59,930 nucleotides of DNA from Bifidobacterium miconisargentati (GTDB lineage Bacteria; Actinomycetota; Actinomycetes; Actinomycetales; Bifidobacteriaceae), in assembly GCF_019331675.1 (NCBI RefSeq), contig NZ_JAHBBJ010000018.1, forward strand, positions 1-59,930, read 5' to 3'. Below the pieces are notes generated by a model that saw nothing but the letters and a program-made list of their open reading frames with translations, was not told the DNA's origin and did no database searches. Shown piece after piece: positions 8,436-17,721 of this stretch (position 1 is its first letter; every line of letters begins with the position of its first letter). The position numbers were made by a program, and so were the translations under genes.

Positions 8436-9467
8436 ATGGACGGCAAGGTTGTGACGACGAATGACAACGTACGCGAATCCGCGCACGGTACGGCAAATGC
8501 CGCCGCAGGCGTATCGGAAGCATCGGTCCGTGGCGGACGCGGCATGATGCGCGGCGACGACTTCCTCGGCATGAGCCGCCAGTGCCGGTTGACGCTGGTC
8601 CGCAACCTCGCGGTATACGGCGTGGTGCTTCTGCTGGGCCTGCTGCTGTTCGTGGCGCTCTGCTACCAGCGGTTGCAGGCGCTGCGATACGAAACGGGCG
8701 GGCTATCGGCCAGCATCGACGCCGAGCGGTACTGGTTCCCGATCCTCCTGCTCGCAGCGGCGGCCTGGCAGTGGCTGTTCTTCGACACGGCCATCTGCCA
8801 TGGCGTCTCGAGGCGTACGTTCGTCAAGGCGTCCGCGATCGGCGGAATCGTGATGGCGATTGCAGTGTCCGTGTCGATGGTCGCGGCACGTTACGTGCTC
8901 ATCTCCAGCGGAAAGGAAGGGACCTGTTTCGTTGGCATCAGGGGCTGTTTCCTCGGCGAACCGTTCGATCTGCCGAGATCCGAGCAGTTCCTGTACGCCT
9001 GGCAGCGGGTGTCGTATACGGGCGGTGCTTCGGGGTCGGGGTTCTCGCCGATGCTGGTGGGTGGCGTGCTCTTCATGTTCCTCAAGTTCCTTTCGCTGAT
9101 GCTTGCCTACGTGGCGGTGGGCACAGTGCTCGGAGCCGTGTTGGCCTGGGCGGCGAGCAAGGGCACGTGGGGCGTCGTTGCCGCGCTGTTTGTGGCCTGC
9201 CTCGCCTCCCAGCTGCTCGGTAGCAGTTCAGTACTGTGGACCGATGAATGGCTCGGGCGGTTCGCTGCCGCCGGCGCGCTGGGCAACTGGCTTGTTCAGG
9301 CCGCCAGCGGCCGTGTCATCAGCCATCCGTCCGCCGGCGTGGAAATCGGAACGTATGTGGTGTGGATCCCGGTTGCCGAATCGCTGGTGCTGTTCGCGCT
9401 GTGCATGTGGATCACGTATCTGATGACCGCCCGCCGCGAAATCCATCCCGCCCGACAGCGCGCGTAG
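8436..9467 (+). CDS. Membrane protein, probable permease partner of the ABC ATPase
   Basis: 343 residues with about six hydrophobic helices, starting near residue 50 after a polar, probably disordered N-terminus. Position and topology fit the membrane subunit of the exporter formed with the preceding ATPase. I recognise no conserved motif beyond that. The gene starts two bases after the ATPase stop, so the three genes form one regulated unit. A transport role is inferred from context. Confidence 0.7.
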   Translation: MDGKVVTTNDNVRESAHGTANAAAGVSEASVRGGRGMMRGDDFLGMSRQCRLTLVRNLAVYGVVLLLGLLLFVALCYQRLQALRYETGGLSASIDAERYWFPILLLAAAAWQWLFFDTAICHGVSRRTFVKASAIGGIVMAIAVSVSMVAARYVLISSGKEGTCFVGIRGCFLGEPFDLPRSEQFLYAWQRVSYTGGASGSGFSPMLVGGVLFMFLKFLSLMLAYVAVGTVLGAVLAWAASKGTWGVVAALFVACLASQLLGSSSVLWTDEWLGRFAAAGALGNWLVQAASGRVISHPSAGVEIGTYVVWIPVAESLVLFALCMWITYLMTARREIHPARQRA

Positions 9468-9471
9468 TATT

Positions 9472-9522
9472 GGCTCCCCTCGCTGAGGGGAGCTGTCGAA
9501 CGGAGTGAGACTGAGGGCAGTT
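9472..9522 (+). repeat. Palindromic intergenic repeat, copy 5
   Basis: GGCTCCCCTCGCTGAGGGGAGC with a diverged second hairpin and CTGAGGGCAGTT end. It lies directly after the membrane-protein stop codon and could act as a terminator. Confidence 0.75.
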
Positions 9523-9533
9523 GCGGTCACAAT

Positions 9534-9583
9534 GGCTCCCCTCGGCCAGCTTTGCTGACAGCTTTCCTCAGAGAGAGGGAGAC
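9534..9583 (+). repeat. Degraded palindromic repeat, copy 6
   Basis: Begins GGCTCCCCTCGG and ends with a weak match to the family (GAGAGAGGGAGACG). The second half has lost most of its complementarity. Confidence 0.5.
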
Positions 9584-9594
9584 GAATACAAAAA

Positions 9595-9716
9595 GCTCTG
9601 TTAAACCAAGATTGACATGAATTTCCTTGGACTACCCCTCAGTCGGCTTCGCCGCCAGCTCCCCTGACAAGGGGAGCCAAGAATAAGGGGCATATCAATC
9701 TTGATTTAACAGAGCC
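9595..9716. mobile_element. MITE-like composite repeat with inverted termini, copy 7
   Basis: The palindromic core is flanked by inverted arms: GCTCTGTTAAACCAAG at the left edge and CTTGATTTAACAGAGCC at the right. TACAAAA lies on both outer sides (9587-9593 and 9718-9724), a candidate 7-8 bp target duplication. There is no coding capacity, so movement would need a transposase supplied elsewhere. Confidence 0.7.
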
Positions 9717-10140
9717 GTACAAAATGGTTGTGGGCGCATCTTCCGTCATGTGACCCTATGCGACACGCGGATGTCCAGAGACGTGCTATGGTATGAGGCA
9801 TGCAGATTTTCTCATGTTGTTGTCGCTAACCGACGCCCCCGGGCGCACGGTCAGTGACGCATAACTTGAGAACGAGCATTCGAATCGCGGCAGGTTCGCC
9901 GCGCATCTTCCATGAATCCGAATACCGCGGAGTTGGCGCGGTCGCAGTGGTTTGGCACAACGCATACAACACTTCATCGGATTGTTCGTAACACATGGAA
10001 ACACGGCATACCCCTTACGCGAGAAGGGACGGATGCTCCGATCAATACAGGTCAACGACCGCCCGTCCGGGAACGTCGGTTCACGAAAGCAGCATAACCG
10101 CATCATCGTCAACCCAACCAAACCGGACAAAGGACCACAC

Positions 10141-11163
10141 ATGACCGTTCACAACAGCCTCGCGGAACTCATCGGCAACACCCCGCTCGTCAAGCTCAAC
10201 CACATCCCCCAGGCAGCCGGTGTCAAGGCCACCATCGCCGTCAAGGTCGAATACTTCAACCCCGGCGGCTCCTCCAAGGACCGCATCGCCGAGCGCATCA
10301 TCGACGCCGCCGAGCGTTCCGGACAGCTCAAGCCCGGCGGTGTGATCGTCGAGCCCACCTCCGGCAACACCGGCGTGGGTCTCGCACTCGTGGCCCAGCA
10401 GCGCGGCTACCGCACGATCTTCACCCTGCCGGACAAGGTCTCCGAATCCAAGCGCGCCGTGCTGCGCGCATACGGCGCCGAAGTCATCGTGACCCCCACC
10501 GACGCCGGCCCGGACGACCCGCGCTCCTACTACCAAGTGGCCGAACGACTCGCCAACGAGATTCCCGGCGGCTTCCGCCCGAACCAGTACGACAACCCGA
10601 ACGGCCCGGAAAGCCACTACTACACCACCGGCCCGGAGATCTGGGAGGCCACGGACCACAAGGTCACGCATTTCGTGGCCGGCATCGGCACCGGCGGCAC
10701 CATCTCCGGCACCGGCAAGTACCTCAAGGAAGTCTCGGACGGCGCGGTCAAGGTGATCGGCTCCGACCCTGAAGGCTCCATCTACTCCGCCGACTCTCTG
10801 GCCGACGTCCACCAGTACGACATCGAGGGCGTGGGGGAGGACTTCTACCCCAAGGCTTTCGACCGGAACATCACCGACGACATCGTCAAGGTCGGTGACG
10901 CCGAGGCCTTCGAGATGACCCGCCGACTGGCCGGCGAGGAGGCCCTGCTAGTGGGCGGCTCCTCCGGCATGGCCGTGGCCAGCGCCATCAAGTACGCGCT
11001 CGCCAACGATCTGGACGAGGACCAGCTTGTAGTGGTGCTCGCCCCGGATTCCGGCCGCAGCTACCTGGAGAAGATCTTCAACGACGACTGGATGCGCGCC
11101 AACGGCTACGGCGATATCGTGGACCGCACCACCAAGCCCTCGCTGGCCGAACAGTACCTGTGA
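10141..11163 (+). CDS. cysK: Cysteine synthase / cystathionine beta-synthase family enzyme
   Basis: PLP-dependent beta-replacement enzyme of 340 residues. Lys46 in GGSSKDR is the expected Schiff-base lysine, and TSGNTG is the phosphate/substrate loop. The length and family fit O-acetylserine sulfhydrylase, which makes cysteine. However, the gene sits 95 bases before a cystathionine gamma-synthase/lyase gene, a pairing that in many Gram-positive bacteria forms reverse transsulfuration, with this enzyme acting as cystathionine beta-synthase. There is no heme or CBS domain. The ATG at 10141 is preceded by AAAGGACC; an in-frame start at 9952 was rejected as leader sequence. Exact substrate is uncertain. 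Confidence 0.85.
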   Translation: MTVHNSLAELIGNTPLVKLNHIPQAAGVKATIAVKVEYFNPGGSSKDRIAERIIDAAERSGQLKPGGVIVEPTSGNTGVGLALVAQQRGYRTIFTLPDKVSESKRAVLRAYGAEVIVTPTDAGPDDPRSYYQVAERLANEIPGGFRPNQYDNPNGPESHYYTTGPEIWEATDHKVTHFVAGIGTGGTISGTGKYLKEVSDGAVKVIGSDPEGSIYSADSLADVHQYDIEGVGEDFYPKAFDRNITDDIVKVGDAEAFEMTRRLAGEEALLVGGSSGMAVASAIKYALANDLDEDQLVVVLAPDSGRSYLEKIFNDDWMRANGYGDIVDRTTKPSLAEQYL

Positions 11164-11258
11164 ATCGCCGCCGTCTCACGACAGGCTTCACGGCAATCCG
11201 TCAACCATCATCAACCAAAACCATTCATAGACTCATCGATATAAGAAGGAAAACCAAC

Positions 11259-12443
11259 ATGTCCGCCGAATACAACGCCAAGTTCGCCGATACCGCCCTC
11301 GCCACCCGCGCCATCCACGCCGGCCAGGAGCCCGACCCCACCACCGGTGCCGTGGTGACCCCGATTTTCGCCACCTCCACCTTCAAGCAGGACGGCGTGC
11401 TGGGACTCAGGGGCGGTCACGACTACTCCCGCTCCATCAACCCCACCCGCACCAGCTTCGACGAACAGCTCGCCGCGGTGGAGGGCGCCAAGTACGCGCT
11501 GAGCTTCTCCTCGGGTCTGGCCGCCATCGACGTGCTGTTGCGCTCCACCATCCTGCCCGGCGACAACATCCTCCTCGGCAACGACGTGTACGGCGGCACC
11601 TACCGTCTGCTCGCCAAAGTGTTCGTGCCGTGGGGCATCGGCCTGGACGTGGTGGACATCACCGATACGGCCGCCGTGGAGCAGGCGCTGGCCGCCAAGC
11701 AGTACAAGTACGTGTGGGTGGAGACGCCGTCCAACCCGCTGCTCAACATCACGGACATCGCCGCCACCGCCGAGGTGGCGCACAAGTACGGCACCAAGGT
11801 GGTGGTGGACAACACCTTCGCCTCGCCGGCCCTGCAGCACCCGCTGGATGACGGCGCGGACGCGGTGGTCTACTCCACCACCAAGTACATCGGCGGCCAC
11901 TCCGACGTGGTGGGCGGCGCCGTGGTTTTGAACGACGAGGAGACCCGCGAGAAGGTGGCCTTCCTGCAGAACGCCGCCGGCGCCGTGCCCTCCCCGTTCG
12001 ATTCCTGGCTGGACATTCGCGGCCTGAAGACCCTGGACCTGCGCGTCAAGCGCCACAGCGCCAACGCACTCAAGGTGGCCCAGTGGCTGGAATCCCAGCC
12101 GTCCGACGTGATCGAGCGCGTCTGGTACCCGGGCCTTGAATCCCATCCGGGCCATGAGATCGCCGCCCGTCAGATGCACGGCGGCTTCGGCGGCATCGTG
12201 TCCGTGCAGCTCGCGGCCGGTGCCGAGGCGGCCAAGCGATTCGTGGACCACACCGAGATCTTCACGCTGGCCGAGTCTCTGGGCGGCGTGGAAAGCCTCA
12301 TCGAGGTGCCGGCCGCCATGACCCACGCTTCGGTGTCCGGCACCACCCTGCAGGTGCCCGCCAACTTGGTGCGCATCTCCGTGGGCATCGAGAACGCGGA
12401 CGACCTCATCGCCGACCTCAAGCAGGCGCTGGAGCGTTTGTAA
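11259..12443 (+). CDS. metB: Cystathionine gamma-synthase / gamma-lyase (Cys/Met PLP enzyme)
   Basis: 394-residue PLP enzyme of the Cys/Met metabolism family. Lys209 in TTKYIGGHSD is the cofactor lysine, preceded by VVVDNTFASP, and the C-terminal LIEVPAAMTHAS motif is typical. It would make or cleave cystathionine, connecting cysteine and homocysteine. AAGAAGGAAAACC before the ATG supports the start. It follows cysK on the same strand, and luxS, which releases homocysteine, lies 4 kb downstream, so the neighbourhood handles sulfur amino acids. Synthase and lyase cannot be told apart here. Confidence 0.88.
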   Translation: MSAEYNAKFADTALATRAIHAGQEPDPTTGAVVTPIFATSTFKQDGVLGLRGGHDYSRSINPTRTSFDEQLAAVEGAKYALSFSSGLAAIDVLLRSTILPGDNILLGNDVYGGTYRLLAKVFVPWGIGLDVVDITDTAAVEQALAAKQYKYVWVETPSNPLLNITDIAATAEVAHKYGTKVVVDNTFASPALQHPLDDGADAVVYSTTKYIGGHSDVVGGAVVLNDEETREKVAFLQNAAGAVPSPFDSWLDIRGLKTLDLRVKRHSANALKVAQWLESQPSDVIERVWYPGLESHPGHEIAARQMHGGFGGIVSVQLAAGAEAAKRFVDHTEIFTLAESLGGVESLIEVPAAMTHASVSGTTLQVPANLVRISVGIENADDLIADLKQALERL

Positions 12444-12479
12444 GGAGCCGTTGGCGTCAGGACAAGGCCCTAGTAGCAC

Positions 12480-14441
12480 TCATGCGCCCGCATTGAACGA
12501 AGCTACGGCCTGCATGAAGCGTTGACCGTACAGGTCGAGCTTGTGCTGGCCCACGCCGTTGACGGCCAGGAACTGCGCGTTGGTGACCGGCTTGATGCGG
12601 GCCATGTCCCTTAGGGTCTTGTCCGAGAAAACGATGTACGGCGGCTTGCCGATCTCCTGGGCGATGGTGCGGCGCAGCTCGCGCAGTTTCTGGAACAGCG
12701 CCTCCTCGTCATCGTCCGGGATGTACGAGCCGAGCGCGGCACCGGCCGCGGTGTCGCCGGACATGGTGGAAGCACCATTACGGCCTCGACTGGAACCCAC
12801 TCCGCCCACGGACGCGGATTTGCGCTCCACCCGCTTGATCTCATAGTGGAAATCAGGTGCGGCGGTTTCCGCGGCGCGTTTGCCGAACATCACGATGGGC
12901 AGTCGTCCCTCGGCGATGAACAGGTAGCCGTCCGTGGCCATCTGACTCAGCACGTCGCGGATACGGGCCTCGTTCACATCCTTGAGCATGCCGAATGTGG
13001 GCATCTGCTCCGGATTCAGCCATGCCAGATCCTGCGCCTTGGAACCGCGCAGGATCTTGACGATCTTGCCCGAGCCCACGCGCTGGTTCACGTCATGCAC
13101 GCATCGGCTGATGGCCTGGGCCACACGGGTCACGTCGATGGTCTCGAACGTGCTTTCGCAGTTCGAACAGGCACCGCAACGGTAGGTGCCGGACTTGTCT
13201 GGAGAACCGGCATCGCCAACGTTCGCACCATCGGAGGTGCCGGGGCCGATCTCCTGCCCGAAATACCGCGTCATATACCGGTGCAGGCAGTCCGTGGTGC
13301 GGCAGTAGCCCACCATGCCGTCGAGCAGACGGCGCTTGGACTGGCGCACGATATCCTGTTCCTCCGGTGTCAGCCGCTCGTTCTCGTAGTCGCTGTCCAG
13401 CAGCCGGCGGCGAGTGACGATGTCCGATTCGTTCCACAGCAGCGTGCAGCGGCTCGGCTCGCCGTCACGGCCCGCACGGCCGGCCTCCTGATAGTAGGCC
13501 TCGATGGATTCGGGCATGTTGTGGTGGATCACGAACCGCACGTTGGATTTGTCGATGCCCATGCCGAAGGCGTTGGTGGCCACCACCACGGGTACTTGAT
13601 CCGTGATGAAGTCGCGTTGGGCCCGTTCGCGCACGTCCGGTGCCATGCCGCCGTGATAGGCCACGGCGGGGTGACCCATCTGGTTCAGGGTTGCGGCAAG
13701 CGCCTCGGTCTCCTTGCGCGTGGCGCAGTAGACGATGCCGGATTCGTCCGGGTGATCGGCCACGTAACGGGCCACCCATGCGGCTTTGTATTTGGTCTGC
13801 AGCTTGACCACGTCGAAGTACAGGTTCGGCCGGTCGAAGCCGGTCACGGTCACGGCCGGATCGCGCAGGCCCAGAATCGAGACGATGTCCCGGCGCACGC
13901 GCTCGGTGGCGGTGGCGGTGAAGGCGCCGACTGGCGGCCGGACGGGCAGCGAGGCGATGAACTCGCCGATGCCAAGGTAGGACGAGCGGAAATCCTGGCC
14001 CCACTGGGAGACGCAGTGGGCTTCGTCCACGGCGATGAGTGAGATCGGCGTGCGGGCGGCGAAGTCGCGGAATCGGCCGGTTTCCAAGCGTTCCGGGGCC
14101 ACATACAGGAGTTTGACCTGACCCGCGGCGGCCTGCGCGAGCACCATCGACTGTTCGTCCGGGGTCTGCGTGGTGTTGACGAACGCGGCGTTGAGGCCCA
14201 GGTCGTTCAGTGCGTCCACTTGGTCACGCATCAGGGAGATCAGCGGCGAAATCACGATCGTCACGCCGCCCATGAGCGCGGCGGGCACCTGATAGCACAC
14301 GGATTTGCCGGCGCCGGTGGGCATCACGCCGAGCACGTCGCGGCCGGCGAGCAGCGATTCGACGATTCCCTGCTGGCCTGGACGGAACGAATCGTAGCCG
14401 AAATACTGGTTGAGTGCCCCCAAAGCGTCCTGTGCTGCCAT
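12480..14441 (-). CDS. recQ: ATP-dependent DNA helicase RecQ
   Basis: 3'-5' DNA helicase for recombination and fork repair. The 653 residues include helicase motif I GAGKSVCYQ, the DEAH box VDEAHCVSQWG, motif VI QEAGRAGRDG, a zinc-binding CGACSNC region (RQC) and a C-terminal HRDC domain starting near LRELRRTIAQE. The linker before HRDC is long and low-complexity. The 3' end converges on metB. TACACT nine bases upstream of the ATG on the minus strand hints at a leaderless transcript, but no clear -35 is seen. Confidence 0.93.
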   Translation of the reverse strand: MAAQDALGALNQYFGYDSFRPGQQGIVESLLAGRDVLGVMPTGAGKSVCYQVPAALMGGVTIVISPLISLMRDQVDALNDLGLNAAFVNTTQTPDEQSMVLAQAAAGQVKLLYVAPERLETGRFRDFAARTPISLIAVDEAHCVSQWGQDFRSSYLGIGEFIASLPVRPPVGAFTATATERVRRDIVSILGLRDPAVTVTGFDRPNLYFDVVKLQTKYKAAWVARYVADHPDESGIVYCATRKETEALAATLNQMGHPAVAYHGGMAPDVRERAQRDFITDQVPVVVATNAFGMGIDKSNVRFVIHHNMPESIEAYYQEAGRAGRDGEPSRCTLLWNESDIVTRRRLLDSDYENERLTPEEQDIVRQSKRRLLDGMVGYCRTTDCLHRYMTRYFGQEIGPGTSDGANVGDAGSPDKSGTYRCGACSNCESTFETIDVTRVAQAISRCVHDVNQRVGSGKIVKILRGSKAQDLAWLNPEQMPTFGMLKDVNEARIRDVLSQMATDGYLFIAEGRLPIVMFGKRAAETAAPDFHYEIKRVERKSASVGGVGSSRGRNGASTMSGDTAAGAALGSYIPDDDEEALFQKLRELRRTIAQEIGKPPYIVFSDKTLRDMARIKPVTNAQFLAVNGVGQHKLDLYGQRFMQAVASFNAGA

Positions 14442-14642
14442 AGTTGACCAGTGTAGCGTCTGGCTCGTGCAGTCGGGTTGCGGCGCCTTCGCACGTGACT
14501 TTGCTCACAGCGGTTGCGCTCCGGGCTCATATTTTCGTGCGTAACGACCGACTGGTAGCGTGCCCGTATTACTATCGCGACTAGGGAAAAGATATATTAT
14601 ACGTCTTTTTTCGAGGAACGCTGTTCAGAGAATAAGGTGGAT

Positions 14643-16298
14643 ATGACCGACGTAACGACTTCATTCCCGCGGCCGGATGACGAGCAGACCGCTGTGCTGC
14701 GCCCCGTGGGCTTCGACGGCATGCCCAAGGCTGCCGCCAATGACGCGGTCAAGGCAGGTGGGCACATGGCCCACGCGAAGTGTCACGGCAAGGCCTGGAT
14801 CGTGGTGCTGGCTTCCGTGTTCGCGGTGATTCTGGCCGCGTTCATCGCATACTTCTTCGTCGGCCGCTGGTACTTCCAGGACAAGGCCGCGCCCGGCGTG
14901 TACTTGGGTGACGTCTCCGTGATGGGCCAGACCCGCGACGAGCTGGCGGACACCGTCAAGCAGCAGCTGAAGACCACCACAGTGACCTTCACCGCCGATG
15001 GCAAGAGCGCCGAGGCCTCGCTGGCGGACATGGGCGTGACCGCCGACGCAGACAAGACCGTGGATGCGCTGATGAACGCCAAGACCGGCGACTTCGCCAA
15101 GCTCAACATCCTCAACCAGGTGCACGTCCCGCTCTCCGCCACCACGGACGACACCAAGGCCGAAGAGTATGTGACCGACAACCTGGTCGACGAGGCCGAT
15201 CGCGTGAAGGTCACGACCGTTTCCTACGACAAGAACGCCAAGCAGTTCGTGTTCGATGAGGGCCACGATGGCAAGGCTCCGCAGATGCAGGCCGTCACGG
15301 CCGCCGTCAAGCAGGCCGTCGCCACGCCCGGCACCAACACCACGGTGGCGGTCAAGCTGGAGAACGGAACGAACCCGGTTGATTCCGCCAGCGCCCAGCA
15401 GGTCGCGGCCGACGCCAACGCGCGCCTGGGCCTGAACCTGACCGTGGACAACGGCGTGAACAAGAGCATCACGATTCCGGTGGAGCAGATTGCCAAGTTC
15501 CTCAAGCCCACCACCGACTTGAAGACCGGCACGATGAGCCTGATCGTCGACCATGACGCCATCAACTCCTACGTGTCCAGCGCGGCCGTGACCAAGGAGC
15601 TGACCGTCGAGAAGGTGGACCGTGAGGTCTACATCACCCCGAAGTCCGAGGGCGGCGTGCGCATCGGCGCCGACAAGACGCTGGGCGTGGACGGCATCAA
15701 GGTGACCGGAGTGGGCGACGCGCCCGCCAAGCTCGCCACCGCCATCGAGCAGAACCAGTCCACCGACTCGACCGTGGCCGTCACCGACAGCCCGTACGAG
15801 GTCAAGGAAGTGGAGGTGCCGCACAACTTCGACGTGGCCAATGGCGACAAGTGGGTCCACGTGGACCTGACGAACCAGACCGCCACCGCCTACCAGGGCA
15901 CCACGCCGGTCAAGACCTTCCTCATCGCCTCCGGGAAGCCCACCGCCGACGGCTCCATGCTGTCCGATACCGGCACGTTCTACGTGTACCTGAAGTACGA
16001 GTCCCAGACCATGTCCGGCGAAGGCTACAACCAGCCGAACACGCCGTGGGTTTCGTACTACAACGGGGGCGAGGCCCTGCACGGCGTCCCGGCCTACATG
16101 TGGGGCGAACACCCGATCTACGTGCAGCAGGGCATCCCCGGTTCCCACGGTTGCATCAACATGCAGGTGGCCGACGCCAAGTGGATGTACGACTTCGCCA
16201 CCATCGGTACCAAGGTCGTGGTGGATGGCGTGACGCCGACCTCCGGTCAGGCGATTCGCGCCGCCGGAGCGGACGCCACCGGCTGGCGGGGCAACTGA
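14643..16298 (+). CDS. Membrane-anchored L,D-transpeptidase (YkuD) with peptidoglycan-binding-like domains
   Basis: Cell-wall enzyme expected to make 3-3 peptide cross-links outside the membrane. 551 residues: a cytoplasmic tail, one transmembrane helix at about residues 57-78, two repeated extracellular regions resembling the PG_binding_4 domain (about 90-380), then the YkuD domain from about residue 395. The active-site motif SHGCIN gives the nucleophile Cys504, with HGV and GEHP nearby. TATATT at 14593-14598 is a likely -10. ATG at 14643 is preceded by AAGGTGG; a GTG two codons upstream is possible. The gene is divergent from recQ and precedes luxS. Confidence 0.88.
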   Translation: MTDVTTSFPRPDDEQTAVLRPVGFDGMPKAAANDAVKAGGHMAHAKCHGKAWIVVLASVFAVILAAFIAYFFVGRWYFQDKAAPGVYLGDVSVMGQTRDELADTVKQQLKTTTVTFTADGKSAEASLADMGVTADADKTVDALMNAKTGDFAKLNILNQVHVPLSATTDDTKAEEYVTDNLVDEADRVKVTTVSYDKNAKQFVFDEGHDGKAPQMQAVTAAVKQAVATPGTNTTVAVKLENGTNPVDSASAQQVAADANARLGLNLTVDNGVNKSITIPVEQIAKFLKPTTDLKTGTMSLIVDHDAINSYVSSAAVTKELTVEKVDREVYITPKSEGGVRIGADKTLGVDGIKVTGVGDAPAKLATAIEQNQSTDSTVAVTDSPYEVKEVEVPHNFDVANGDKWVHVDLTNQTATAYQGTTPVKTFLIASGKPTADGSMLSDTGTFYVYLKYESQTMSGEGYNQPNTPWVSYYNGGEALHGVPAYMWGEHPIYVQQGIPGSHGCINMQVADAKWMYDFATIGTKVVVDGVTPTSGQAIRAAGADATGWRGN

Positions 16299-16444
16299 TC
16301 GTTGCCATCGAAGCCGGTACCAGCGCATCCTAACCAATTCCTATAGCGAAGCGACTGCCGCAAGCTGACGAACGCGACTACGATTGCAGACGTATGCACA
16401 ATACCTGCAATCGCATCGGCCATCGATGCGGAAAGGGGAACGGA

Positions 16445-16951
16445 ATGACGGACGAGACGAACGCGCAGCCGGCCGAGAAGCCGGTGGTGGAGAGCTTCCA
16501 GCTGGATCACACCAAGGTCAAGGCGCCGTACGTACGCTACATCGACACCGAAAAGGGCCCGCACGGCGACGTGATCTCCAATTACGACCTGCGCCTGACC
16601 CAGCCGAATAAGCAAGCCATCCCCACCGGAGGTCTGCACACCATCGAGCACACCATCGCCGTGCTCCTGCGCGAACGCATCCCGGGATACATCGACTGCT
16701 CGCCGTTCGGCTGCCGCACCGGCTTCCACCTGCTGACCTGGGGCGAGCACCCCACCGAGGAGGTGGCCAAGGCCCTGAAGGAGTCGCTGGAGTTCATCGC
16801 CTACAAAGCCACGTGGGACGACGTGCCCGCGACCACCGAGAAGAGCTGCGGCAACTACCGCGACCACAGCCTGTTCACCGCCAAGGAATGGTGCAAGCAG
16901 ATCCTGGCCGAGGGCATCAGCTCCGATCCGTTCGAGCGCAAGGTCGTCTGA
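16445..16951 (+). CDS. luxS: S-ribosylhomocysteine lyase
   Basis: Cleaves S-ribosylhomocysteine to homocysteine and the AI-2 precursor, completing the activated methyl cycle. The 168-residue protein has the metal-binding HTIEH motif (His65, Glu68, His69) and the conserved Cys90 in SPFGCRTGF. An N-terminal extension of about 17 polar residues is longer than in Bacillus LuxS. AAAGGGGAACGGA upstream decides the start. The nearby metB and cysK could consume the homocysteine. A strong terminator follows. Confidence 0.95.
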   Translation: MTDETNAQPAEKPVVESFQLDHTKVKAPYVRYIDTEKGPHGDVISNYDLRLTQPNKQAIPTGGLHTIEHTIAVLLRERIPGYIDCSPFGCRTGFHLLTWGEHPTEEVAKALKESLEFIAYKATWDDVPATTEKSCGNYRDHSLFTAKEWCKQILAEGISSDPFERKVV

Positions 16952-16978
16952 GCCCGTCTGGGTCCGTTAGCTGGCCGA

Positions 16979-17012
16979 ACCCCGTCCGCCATGTAACGCG
17001 GGCGGGGTTTCT
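16979..17012 (+). terminator. Rho-independent terminator after luxS
   Basis: CCCCGTCCGC pairs with GCGGGCGGGG across an eight-base loop, followed by TTTCTT. One position is a G-T pair. Confidence 0.85.
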
Positions 17013-17095
17013 TGTGCCTATCGCATGGTAGGTTTGCCGTCAGTTGTCCACCGGCGTCCGCGCCGGCGACGTTCGCGAACCGTCAGAGGTGAACA

Positions 17096-17638
17096 GTGAC
17101 CCATTCGAACATCACGGGCAAGGCATCGCCCCGCCGCTTCCGCCACGCCACCATGCGCGATTTCCCGCAGATGCAGAAAATCTACGCCCATGCGCGTGTG
17201 CTGATGGCCGCGAGTGGCAATCCGACCCAGTGGGGCAACGAATTCCCCCGCGAATCGGTGATTCTGGACGACATCGCCAACCAGCGCACCATGCTGCTCG
17301 TGGACGAATGCAACGGGCGCGAACGTATCCTGGCCCAGTTCGCCCTGTGTCCGGGGCAGGATCCCACGTACGCCACCATCGACGGCGCCTGGCTCGACGA
17401 CGATTCCTACGTGACCATCCACCGCATCGCCTCCTCCGGACTGGCGCGGCACGCGGCCCGAGACTGCATCAAGTGGGCCCTGAAGCACTACGGCAACGTG
17501 CGCGCCGACACCCACCCCAACAACAAGGCCATGCAGCATGTGCTGGAAAGCTCCGGTTTCGCCCGCTGCGGCCTCATCCAGCTGCATGACCGTCCGACCG
17601 ACACCACCAGAATCGCCTACCAGCGCCACGAGTGGTGA
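17096..17638 (+). CDS. GNAT-family N-acetyltransferase
   Basis: 180 residues of the GNAT acetyltransferase fold: RHATMRDFPQMQKI at the start, a central hydrophobic strand with WLDDDSYVTIHRIA, and the acetyl-CoA-binding end AMQHVLESSGFARCG. The substrate cannot be told; the family includes modifiers of small amines and ribosomal protein N-termini. GTG at 17096 is preceded by AGAGGTGA. The gene is a single transcription unit ending at a two-way terminator. Confidence 0.82.
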   Translation: MTHSNITGKASPRRFRHATMRDFPQMQKIYAHARVLMAASGNPTQWGNEFPRESVILDDIANQRTMLLVDECNGRERILAQFALCPGQDPTYATIDGAWLDDDSYVTIHRIASSGLARHAARDCIKWALKHYGNVRADTHPNNKAMQHVLESSGFARCGLIQLHDRPTDTTRIAYQRHEW

Positions 17639-17665
17639 GTTGAGCGCGGAATAACGCGCAATACG

Positions 17666-17694
17666 AAAAAGCTCCTCACGAAGAGGAGCTTTTG
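17666..17694. terminator. Bidirectional terminator between GNAT and APC permease genes
   Basis: AAAAAGCTCCTC and GAGGAGCTTTT form a perfect stem with runs of A and T on either side, so it can end transcription from both converging genes. Confidence 0.85.
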
Positions 17695-17721
17695 TTGTCA
17701 TTTCGGCAGGGATCGCCGGAA

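Larger units (their letters stand above)
9468..10140. other. Gene-free stretch with three repeat copies and the cysK leader
   Basis: Holds a repeat at 9472-9522, a degraded one at 9534-9583 and a MITE-like composite at 9595-9716. From about 9780 to 10140 it holds an apparent cysK promoter (a TATGGTAT -10-like box near 9788) and a long leader. I looked for SAM-type riboswitch core motifs and did not recognise one. No credible gene is present; open frames here lack ribosome sites. Confidence 0.6.

Noticed and set aside
9952..10140. Longer N-terminus for the cysK product
   Set aside because: The added 63 residues look non-coding and lack family similarity, while AAAGGACC sits before the ATG at 10141.
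9780..10140. Possible SAM riboswitch in the cysK leader
   Set aside because: GGTCAGTGACG resembles part of a SAM-IV motif, but no pseudoknot partner or conserved core could be found.
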